Of a stretch of DNA of 8,535 nt, positions 1 to 6,060 are shown one piece after another; position 1 is the stretch's first letter, and every line of letters starts with the position of its first letter. The translations under genes and the position numbers were made by a program. The stretch is taken from assembly GCA_964438735.1 (NCBI GenBank), contig CAYTLW010000205.1, forward strand, positions 1 to 8,535, in the 5' to 3' direction. The notes below the pieces were generated by a model. It made no database searches. It worked only from the letters and a program-made list of their open reading frames with translations, and was not told where the DNA came from. The stretch is from CAYTLW01 sp964438735 (GTDB taxonomy: Bacteria > Myxococcota_A > UBA9042).

Positions 1-80
1 GGGGCGGCCCCCCCCCCCCCCCGGCGCCCCAAAACCGGGGTGTGGGGGCCCCCCCCCCCCCCGCCCCCCCCCTGGGGCGC
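1..80. other. Low-complexity G/C homopolymer stretch, probable contig-end artefact
   Basis: Runs of 9 to 15 C alternate with short G runs, with a single short A run, unlike anything else in the window. No start codon in the lipoprotein frame, Shine-Dalgarno sequence or promoter can be recognised. The pattern is typical of low-quality bases at the end of a read or contig, so the sequence here, and possibly slightly beyond, should not be trusted. A genuine homopolymer tract cannot be excluded. Confidence 0.6.
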
Positions 81-105
81 CCCGCGTCCGGCTGCCGCCG
101 GCCGC

Positions 106-161
106 GGATGAGTCGCCTCTTTCATCCAGCGCTGTCCGCGGAGCCGGTGGGCGACTCATCC
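106..161. repeat. Perfect 12-bp inverted repeat at the lipoprotein 5' end
   Basis: GGATGAGTCGCC (106-117) is the exact reverse complement of GGCGACTCATCC (150-161), with a 32-nt loop that itself contains the palindrome TCCGCGGA (135-142). The left arm contains an ATG (108-110). The right arm ends 2 nt before the GTG at 164 that opens the long reading frame. In RNA it would form a hairpin over the translation start. Complementarity does not continue past the arms, which argues against a simple fold-back read artefact, but the poor sequence just upstream calls for caution. Confidence 0.5.
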
Positions 162-163
162 TG

Positions 164-3100
164 GTGCTGGTCGGTCTGCTGATGGCCTGCGGCACATCGA
201 CAGAACCATCCGGCAGCGGCACGCCGAAATCCGACACGGTGGCCGATAGCGCCGGGCCGAGCGACGCGCCGGTCAAGGGTGACACCAAGTCCAGTCTCTG
301 CGCCCCCTGCAAGGCCAACGCCGACTGCACCGCCGCCGGTGATGACACCGCCGCGTGCGTCGATGGCGGGGCGTCGGGCAGCTTCTGTGGCGCCGGTTGT
401 GGCGATGACACCCCCTGCGCCGAGGGCTACGACTGCGCTGACGGCAAGGACGTGGACGGCAAGGACGTCAAGCAATGCGTGCCCAAAGCCGGCACCTGCA
501 CTTGCAGCGCCTGGGCCATCGACCAGGGCGCCACCTCCGCCTGCTGGTTGGAAAAAGACGGCAAGAAGTGCGCCGGCAAGGTGGTCTGCAACGCGGACGG
601 CTCGCTCGCTGCCTGCGACGCCAAAGCGCCCGCCGCCGAGACCTGCGACGGGGTGGACAACGACTGCGACGGCGAGGCCGACAATGGCGCCCTGTGCGAT
701 GACGGCCAGGCCTGCACCAAGGACAACTGCGACAAGGGCGCTGGCAAATGCGTCAATGACCCCGACGACAAGCTGTGCGACGACCAGGAGCCCTGCACCA
801 CCGACGCCTGCACTGCCAAGGGCTGCACCAACGAGGCGAAGGAAGGGGCCTGCGACGACGGCAGCATCTGCACCGAAGGCGACGCCTGCAAAGCGGGCAA
901 GTGCACCGCCGCCAAGACAAAGGACTGCGACGACGGCGACGAATGCACCACCGACAGCTGCGACCCCACCTCGGGCGTGTGCAAATACGCCGACGTGCCG
1001 GGCTGCGGGCTACCCGCCGACCAGTCCTGCAAGGGCAAGTGCACCAAGTACAACGCCGCCTGGAAGTGCCAGTGCGACTCCGCCTGCAAGCAGTACAAAG
1101 ATTGCTGCGCCGACATCGACAAGGTCTGCGCGCCGAAGTGCACCTCGGATACGCAGTGCAACGACAACAACAAGTGCACCACCGACAGCTGCAACCTGAA
1201 CACTGGCAAGTGCGAGTTCAAGGCTGTGGCAGACGACAGCCCCTGCGACGACGGCCAGATCTGCACCACCGAGAAGTGCACCGCCGGTCAATGCCTGGTC
1301 AAGCCGTTGGCCGACGGCAGCAAGTGCGAAGATGGCAACCCATGCACCGAGGAGTCGTGCATCAACGGCTTGTGCTCGAAGAAGTCCAAGAACTGCGACG
1401 ACAAGGACACCTGCACCACCGACTCCTGTGATCCGGCCGATGGCACCTGCAAGAACGTTCAGAAGCCCACCGGCAACCTCTGCAGCGATGGGGAGAGTTG
1501 CACCAACAGCGACAAGTGCACCGCCGCCGGGCAGTGCGTCGGCACGGCCAAGGTCGACGGCGTCAGCTGCAATGACGGCAAGAGCTGCACCACCAAGGAT
1601 CGCTGCCAGACCGGCAAGTGCATCGGCACGCCCGATGACAAACCCTGCGACGACAAGAACTCGTGCACCACAGACCAGTGCTCGGCAGCCAGTACGGCTT
1701 CCACCGGCTGTCTGCACACGCCGATCAAAGACGACACGCAGTGTCAGGATGGTGATGTATGCACGGTATCGGACGTCTGCAAGTCCGGCGCCTGCATCGG
1801 CGTGATGAAGTGCAGCGCGATGTTCACCGAGACCTTCGACTGCGGCAACAAGGGCGGCTGGACCCTGTCGGCGCCTACTGGGGCGGTCGGCTGGGCCGTA
1901 GACGACACGCCCAACCCGCCGGGCTTCTATTCCAAGGCCTGCTCGCTGAATTACAACGACGGCAAGTCCTACCCGGGCGCCACCAAGGGCACCGCTACCT
2001 CCAAGAAGTTCAAGCTGCCGGCCAGCGGCGCGGTGTCGTTGCGCTTCCAGACCTGGGATGAGGTCGAGGGCTCCAACAGCTACGACCGGCGCTACGTCGA
2101 GATCTCGGCCAATGGCTTCACCGGCGACACGCATACGGTGCAGTTGCCCAACAACATGAAGAAGCAGCAGTGGGCCCAGTTCAAGACCTCGACCGACAAA
2201 TTCGTCGGCAAGGATGTGCAGGTGCGGCTGCGTTTCGACTCCATCGACAGCGTATCCAACGCCGGCCGCGGCTGGTATGTCGATGACCTGGCCGTGGTCG
2301 TGGAGAAGCTGCCCGCCGACCTGACCTGCACGGTCAACCACGACTGTCCCTTCGACGGTGACCCCTGTACCTCGCAGTCGTGCAAGGACGGCAAATGCGT
2401 CGGCGGCATCGCCAACAACCCCTGTGAGGATGGCGACCTGTGCACCAGCAAGGATACGTGCAAGGACGGCAAGTGCGGCGCTGGTCCGGCCACCGACTGC
2501 GACGACGCCAACGACTGCACCGACGACAGCTGCGACAAGGTCAAGGGCTGCCAGCACAAGAACAACACCGGCGGTTGCGAAGATGGCGATGCCTGCACCG
2601 CGCCCGATGAATGCTTCGGCGGCGCCTGCACCGCAGTGCCCAACACCTGCCATGACAACAACCCGTGCACAGCGGACTCCTGTGATGCCGGCACCGGCAA
2701 GTGCAAGAACACCAAGATCGCCGCCTGCGAGCAGAAGGCGGTGAAGGTGCCCTGGGAGACCAAGTTCGACTGCGCCACGCCGAAAGCTCAGGGCTGGGAT
2801 CCGGACGTGGTGGGCGCGGGGCCATCGTGGGCCATCGACGCGTCGCCGCTGCCGCCCGCCTACAAGTCGCCGAAGTGCTCGCTGAATTTCAATGACGGCA
2901 AGAACATCGGCTGCCCGGACGGCAAGATGTTGAGCAAGAAGAAGGGCGTCGAAGGCACCGCCTATTCGCCCTACATCGACGCCACCGGCGTGGCCAAGGG
3001 CGCCTGGCTGGCGGCCCGCTTCCAGCTCGCCGGCAACTGGTCTGGCTCCGCGGGCCACCTGGATGTGGAGGCCAGCGACGACAACGGCAAGACCTGGACC

Positions 3101-4576
3101 AAGCTGCAGTCGCTGAAGTCCGGCATCAAGACCGACTGGCAGGTGGTCACGCTGGACCTGGCCGCCTGGGCGACCAAGTTCTTCCAGCTTCGTTTCCACT
3201 TCTGGACATCCAACTGCTCGACGTCATACAGCGGACCCTTCATCGATGACTTCAAGGTCTGGGACGCGACCTGCAAGGCAGACGCCGATTGCGACGACAC
3301 CAACGGCTGCACCATCGACACCTGCGACGTGGCCACCGGCAAGTGCGCCCACGCCAACGCCAAGATCAAGACCGCTTGCGACGACGGCAACGCCTGCACC
3401 AGCGACGAGATCTGCAACAGCACCGGCAAGTGCGGCAGCGGCAACCTCAAGGTGTGCAACGACGACAACGGCTGCACCACGGACGCCTGCGATCCGGGCA
3501 GCGGTGATTGCGTCTACGACAACAAGGCGGTGGACACCGCTTGCTCGGACGGCAACACCTGCACCGATACCGACAAGTGCGACGACAAGGGCAGCTGCGT
3601 CGGGATCGCCTCCGCCGACGGCAAGAGCTGCTCGGATGCCAACGCCTGCACCTCTGCCGACAAGTGCGATGGCAAGGGGCTCTGCGTGGGCACCGCGGTC
3701 GCCGCCGGGGCCGGCTCGTGCAGCGATGGCAACGACTGCACCGACAGCGACAAGTGCGACGGCCAGGGGGTCTGCGTCGGTCAGAACAAGAACAAGGGCG
3801 CCGTCTGCACCGACAGCGACCCCTGCACCAAGGACACCTGCGACGGCCAGGGCAAGTGTGAGGGCGCGGCCGATACGGCCAAATGCGACGATAAGGACCC
3901 GTGCACCCTGGACACGTGCATCAAGAAATCCACCTTCAGCAGCACCTGCAAGCACGCGCCGACGCCGGATGGAGCCAAGTGCGATGACGCCAGCCCATGC
4001 ACCGACGGCGACACCTGCACCGCCGGACTCTGCAAGGGCAAGGCCATCTGCAACTACAAGACGCTGCTGACCGACAAGTTCACCTGCGGCAGCAAGGACT
4101 GGACGCTGGAGCCGGCGGGCGGCGCCGGCAAGGTGGGCTGGCAGATCGATGGCCTGCCGACGCCTCCGGGGTTCAAGTCCGAGAAGTGTTCGCTCAACTA
4201 CAACGACGACAAGTCCTACAACGCCAAGGACGCCAAGAACTCGGGCAAGGCCACCTCAAAGGCGGTGACCATCCCGGCCAACGCCCTGGACGCGCACCTG
4301 AAGGTCTGGTCCTATCACGGCGTCGAGGCCAGCTCGAGCTACGACAAGCGCTATATCGAAGTGTCCGATGATGAGTTCGCCAAGAACGTCACCACCACCC
4401 AGCTGGACAACACCAAGGGCGCCAAGACGTGGACCCTGGAGACGATCTCCATGACACCCTGGGTTGGCAAGCAGGTGAAGATCCGCTTCCGATTCGATAC
4501 CGTGGACGGCGTCAACAACGCCACGCCGGGCTGGTTCGTGGACGACCTGCTGGTGGAAGCGGGCACCAAGAAGTAA
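164..4576 (+). CDS. Large Cys-rich repeat lipoprotein with somatomedin-B-like and MAM-like modules
   Basis: This is probably an exported, surface-anchored lipoprotein that binds or adheres to something; the ligand is unknown. It starts at GTG 164, the only start-like codon in frame apart from CTG. A hydrophobic run ends in a lipobox-like LMAC (Cys9, followed by Gly). Only eight residues precede that Cys, too few for a signal peptide, so the true N-terminus is probably upstream (see findings). The order after that is: a Ser/Thr/Pro/Asp linker; a Cys-rich head (about 45-150); a MopE-type CDGVDNDCDG motif (159-171); repeat array A (178-550) interrupted by a somatomedin-B-like domain (288-322); MAM-like module 1 (553-715); array B (722-855); module 2 (863-1034); array C (1037-1296); and module 3 (1297-1470). 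The protein ends just after module 3, with no C-terminal anchor or sorting tail. Asp, Lys, Cys and Thr dominate; the Asp-rich loops may bind Ca2+ (inference). The stop overlaps the argH ribosome site. The coding call is very strong; the function is open. Confidence 0.9.
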   Translation: MLVGLLMACGTSTEPSGSGTPKSDTVADSAGPSDAPVKGDTKSSLCAPCKANADCTAAGDDTAACVDGGASGSFCGAGCGDDTPCAEGYDCADGKDVDGKDVKQCVPKAGTCTCSAWAIDQGATSACWLEKDGKKCAGKVVCNADGSLAACDAKAPAAETCDGVDNDCDGEADNGALCDDGQACTKDNCDKGAGKCVNDPDDKLCDDQEPCTTDACTAKGCTNEAKEGACDDGSICTEGDACKAGKCTAAKTKDCDDGDECTTDSCDPTSGVCKYADVPGCGLPADQSCKGKCTKYNAAWKCQCDSACKQYKDCCADIDKVCAPKCTSDTQCNDNNKCTTDSCNLNTGKCEFKAVADDSPCDDGQICTTEKCTAGQCLVKPLADGSKCEDGNPCTEESCINGLCSKKSKNCDDKDTCTTDSCDPADGTCKNVQKPTGNLCSDGESCTNSDKCTAAGQCVGTAKVDGVSCNDGKSCTTKDRCQTGKCIGTPDDKPCDDKNSCTTDQCSAASTASTGCLHTPIKDDTQCQDGDVCTVSDVCKSGACIGVMKCSAMFTETFDCGNKGGWTLSAPTGAVGWAVDDTPNPPGFYSKACSLNYNDGKSYPGATKGTATSKKFKLPASGAVSLRFQTWDEVEGSNSYDRRYVEISANGFTGDTHTVQLPNNMKKQQWAQFKTSTDKFVGKDVQVRLRFDSIDSVSNAGRGWYVDDLAVVVEKLPADLTCTVNHDCPFDGDPCTSQSCKDGKCVGGIANNPCEDGDLCTSKDTCKDGKCGAGPATDCDDANDCTDDSCDKVKGCQHKNNTGGCEDGDACTAPDECFGGACTAVPNTCHDNNPCTADSCDAGTGKCKNTKIAACEQKAVKVPWETKFDCATPKAQGWDPDVVGAGPSWAIDASPLPPAYKSPKCSLNFNDGKNIGCPDGKMLSKKKGVEGTAYSPYIDATGVAKGAWLAARFQLAGNWSGSAGHLDVEASDDNGKTWTKLQSLKSGIKTDWQVVTLDLAAWATKFFQLRFHFWTSNCSTSYSGPFIDDFKVWDATCKADADCDDTNGCTIDTCDVATGKCAHANAKIKTACDDGNACTSDEICNSTGKCGSGNLKVCNDDNGCTTDACDPGSGDCVYDNKAVDTACSDGNTCTDTDKCDDKGSCVGIASADGKSCSDANACTSADKCDGKGLCVGTAVAAGAGSCSDGNDCTDSDKCDGQGVCVGQNKNKGAVCTDSDPCTKDTCDGQGKCEGAADTAKCDDKDPCTLDTCIKKSTFSSTCKHAPTPDGAKCDDASPCTDGDTCTAGLCKGKAICNYKTLLTDKFTCGSKDWTLEPAGGAGKVGWQIDGLPTPPGFKSEKCSLNYNDDKSYNAKDAKNSGKATSKAVTIPANALDAHLKVWSYHGVEASSSYDKRYIEVSDDEFAKNVTTTQLDNTKGAKTWTLETISMTPWVGKQVKIRFRFDTVDGVNNATPGWFVDDLLVEAGTKK
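638..676 (+). other. MopE-type putative metal-binding motif
   Basis: Residues 159-171 of the lipoprotein read E-T-C-D-G-V-D-N-D-C-D-G-E. This is the core of the motif named after the copper-binding surface protein MopE and is very common in myxobacterial secreted proteins. Only the CDGxDNDCDG half is present; the usual preceding DCDDxDxxxxPGA half is missing. It lies immediately before the first CDDGxxCT repeat. Metal binding is known for the family prototype and only inferred here. Confidence 0.7.
695..1813 (+). repeat. Cys-repeat array A: 12 CDDGxxCTxDxC units
   Basis: Lipoprotein residues 178-550 hold about 12 units of 22-34 residues. The rough consensus is C-D-D-G-x-x-C-T-x-D-x-C-x-x-G-x-C, so four Cys per unit, probably two disulfides. 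The linkers vary in length. A somatomedin-B-like domain sits between units 4 and 5. The repetition is also visible in DNA: TGCACCACCGACAGCTGC occurs identically at 944-961 and 1175-1192. The pattern resembles the Dictyostelium CTDC repeat and related bacterial Cys-rich repeats. Confidence 0.85.
1025..1129 (+). other. Somatomedin-B-like domain in the lipoprotein
   Basis: Residues 288-322 have eight Cys (289, 293, 302, 304, 308, 314, 315, 322) spaced C-x3-C-x8-C-x-C-x3-C-x5-CC-x6-C. The opening SCKGKC, the central CQCDSAC and the DCCAD doublet match the somatomedin-B fold of vitronectin and ENPP ectodomains, with one residue fewer in the second gap. In animals this fold is a disulfide knot that binds proteins such as PAI-1. 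Here only the fold is predicted, not the partner. Confidence 0.85.
1820..2308 (+). repeat. MAM-like module 1
   Basis: Residues 553-715. It opens FTETFDCG, then has GWAVDDTPNPP, a CSLNYNDGK block, alternating beta-strand-like segments (LRFQTWDEVE, RYVEIS, VQVRLRFDS) and closes with GWYVDDLAV. Cys560 and Cys593 are placed to form an internal disulfide. The pattern matches the MAM/immune-inhibitor-A-type jelly roll, an adhesive or carbohydrate-binding beta-sandwich. The exact Pfam assignment is uncertain. Confidence 0.7.
2327..2728 (+). repeat. Cys-repeat array B: 5 units
   Basis: Residues 722-855 carry five CDDGxxCTxDxC-type units between MAM-like modules 1 and 2. The units are 23-29 residues long with the same four-Cys pattern as array A, and examples begin CEDGDLCT, CDDANDCT and CHDNNPCT. 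It probably acts as a rigid, disulfide-stapled spacer between the globular modules. Confidence 0.8.
2750..3265 (+). repeat. MAM-like module 2 (divergent copy)
   Basis: Residues 863-1034. It shares the FDCA opening, SWAIDASPLPP, a CSLNFNDGK block, an EASDDNGKTW strand and a closing FIDDFKV. The Cys pair is 870/905. It is more divergent than modules 1 and 3, with an insertion containing extra Cys (NIGCPDGK) and TSNCSTSYSG near the end in place of the RFDSxDS turn. Confidence 0.65.
3272..4051 (+). repeat. Cys-repeat array C: 9 units
   Basis: Residues 1037-1296 carry nine CDDGxxCTxDxC-type units between modules 2 and 3. Units 21-23 of the overall series are close copies (CSDGNTCTDTDKC, CSDANACTSADKC, CSDGNDCTDSDKC), suggesting recent tandem duplication in this array. 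Confidence 0.8.
4052..4573 (+). repeat. MAM-like module 3 (C-terminal)
   Basis: Residues 1297-1470, the end of the lipoprotein. It shares the FTCG opening, GWQIDGLPTPP, a CSLNYNDDK block, YDKRYIEVS, VKIRFRFDT and GWFVDDLLV with module 1. The Cys pair is 1308/1342. Only about five residues follow the last predicted strand, so this module forms the free distal end of the protein if the N-terminus is lipid-anchored. Confidence 0.7.
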
Positions 4577-4580
4577 GAGG
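4575..4580 (+). promoter_or_regulatory. Shine-Dalgarno of argH, overlapping the upstream stop codon
   Basis: AAGAGG lies 5 nt before the argH ATG and shares bases with the TAA that ends the lipoprotein gene (4574-4576). This fixes the argH start at 4586 and suggests translational coupling, with ribosomes finishing the lipoprotein able to reinitiate on argH. Confidence 0.7.
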
Positions 4581-4585
4581 ACGTC

Positions 4586-6037
4586 ATGGGCAACGACGGC
4601 GACCGGTTGTGGGGCGGTGGCTACCAGGAGGAGACGCACCCGCTGGTTCGGCGGATGAATGCGTCCATCTGGTTCGACCGGGTCATGGCTCGCGAGGACA
4701 TCATCGGCTCGGTGGCGCACGCCACCATGCTGGTGGAGAAGGGGCTGCTGCAGGCGGGTGAATACGACGACATCCTGCACGGTCTGCGGGTGATCCTCGC
4801 CGACATCGAGTTCGGCCGCTTCGAGTGGGTCGAGGCCCGCGAAGATGTGCACATGAACATCGAGGCGGCCCTGCGTGAACGCATCGGTGACACCGCTGGC
4901 CGGCTGCATACGGCGCGCTCGCGCAACGACCAGGTGGCCTTGGACGAGCGACTGTGGATTCGCCGAAACGCCGCACGGCTGGCTGGCGACCTGCTGGCCT
5001 TCATCGAGCGACTGGCCGAGCAGGCGCGGGCCCATAGCGACTGGCCCATGTGCGGCTATACGCACCTGCAACGTGCCCAGCCGATCACGGTCGGCCATTA
5101 CCTGCTGGCGCACGCCGAGGCGCTGGAGCGGGATCTCGGTCGCTTGCTGGACTGCCTGGCGCGCATGGACGTCTGCCCGCTGGGCGCTGGCGCTTTGGCC
5201 GGCACCACCCTGCCCATCGATCGCGAGCGCACCGCCGAGCTGCTGGGCTTTGCCCGCGTGGCGCGCAACTCACTGGACGCCGTCTCCGATCGCGACCACC
5301 TGGTCGAGCTGCTGGCCACCGCCACCCTGGGCATGAATCACCTCAGCCGCATCGGCGAAGAGGTCTGCCTGTACTCCAGCGCTGAGTTTGGCTTCCTGCG
5401 CATCTCGGACGCCTTCACCACCGGCTCGTCGTTGATGCCGCAGAAGAAGAACCCCGACATGGCCGAGCTGGTGCGCGGCAAATCCGGTCGCGTGCTGGGC
5501 AGCCTGGTCTCGCTCCTGACCACGCTCAAGGGCCTGCCCATGGCCTACAACAAGGACCTGCAAGAGGACAAAGAGCCCCTCTTCGACGCCATGCGCACCT
5601 GGGATGACTGCCTGCTCCTGTTGACCGACATGTTCGGCGCCATGCGCTGGCAGAAGGCCGAGTTGCTGGAAGCGCTGAACGCCGGTTTCCTGCTGGCCAC
5701 CGACCTGGCCGACCTGCTGGTGGGCAATGGCATGCCCTTCCGCAGCGCGCACGAGCAGATCGCCTCTCTCATCGCGCAGCTCGATGACGAGGGCCACAGC
5801 TTCGACAGCTGGGGCCACGACAACATCGCGCGCCGTTTCGGCCTCGATCTCGGCGACGTATCCAGCGCCCTGAACGTGCGCAATTCGCTCCGCAAACGCG
5901 ACGTCGAAGGCGCGCCGCATCCCACCCGGGTCAAGCGCGAAGCGCGCGAGGTCCGCAAACGCGCTGAAGCCTGGCAACGGCGCATCGATGTCTACGCTCG
6001 GCCCACCGAAGCCGAGGAGATCCTGCTCGGCAACTGA
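4586..6037 (+). CDS. argH: Argininosuccinate lyase
   Basis: Cytoplasmic enzyme that splits argininosuccinate into arginine and fumarate, the last step of arginine biosynthesis; members of this superfamily are homotetramers. At 483 residues it is slightly longer than the usual 450-470. Visible family blocks: LWGGGYQEET (8-17), SIWFDRVMAREDIIGSVAHA (27-46), EDVHMNIE (86-93), TARSRNDQVA (109-118), GYTHLQRAQP (157-166) with the catalytic-type His160, PLGAGALAGTTLPIDRE (198-214), NSLDAVSDRDHLVE (228-241) and the fumarase/aspartase-superfamily signature GSSLMPQKKNPD (280-291) on the mobile catalytic Ser loop. Everything needed for activity appears present. The ATG at 4586 is chosen because of the Shine-Dalgarno and because LWGG normally lies within the first dozen residues. 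No other arg gene is in the window. It sits 9 nt after the lipoprotein gene and 23 nt before the next gene. Confidence 0.97.
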   Translation: MGNDGDRLWGGGYQEETHPLVRRMNASIWFDRVMAREDIIGSVAHATMLVEKGLLQAGEYDDILHGLRVILADIEFGRFEWVEAREDVHMNIEAALRERIGDTAGRLHTARSRNDQVALDERLWIRRNAARLAGDLLAFIERLAEQARAHSDWPMCGYTHLQRAQPITVGHYLLAHAEALERDLGRLLDCLARMDVCPLGAGALAGTTLPIDRERTAELLGFARVARNSLDAVSDRDHLVELLATATLGMNHLSRIGEEVCLYSSAEFGFLRISDAFTTGSSLMPQKKNPDMAELVRGKSGRVLGSLVSLLTTLKGLPMAYNKDLQEDKEPLFDAMRTWDDCLLLLTDMFGAMRWQKAELLEALNAGFLLATDLADLLVGNGMPFRSAHEQIASLIAQLDDEGHSFDSWGHDNIARRFGLDLGDVSSALNVRNSLRKRDVEGAPHPTRVKREAREVRKRAEAWQRRIDVYARPTEAEEILLGN

Positions 6038-6060
6038 GTTGGCCGGCACGGAGACCCGTC

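Noticed and set aside
279..2744. Arg/Pro/Ala- or Thr-rich open frames in the other plus-strand frames of the lipoprotein
   Set aside because: They arise from the CDDGxxCT repeat DNA read out of frame; low-complexity composition and no independent start signals.
1010..3199. 729-residue open frame on the minus strand opposite the lipoprotein
   Set aside because: It is Ala/Val/Gly-rich shadow translation caused by strong GC-rich codon bias of the true plus-strand gene. It has no family motif and lies fully antisense to well-supported domains.
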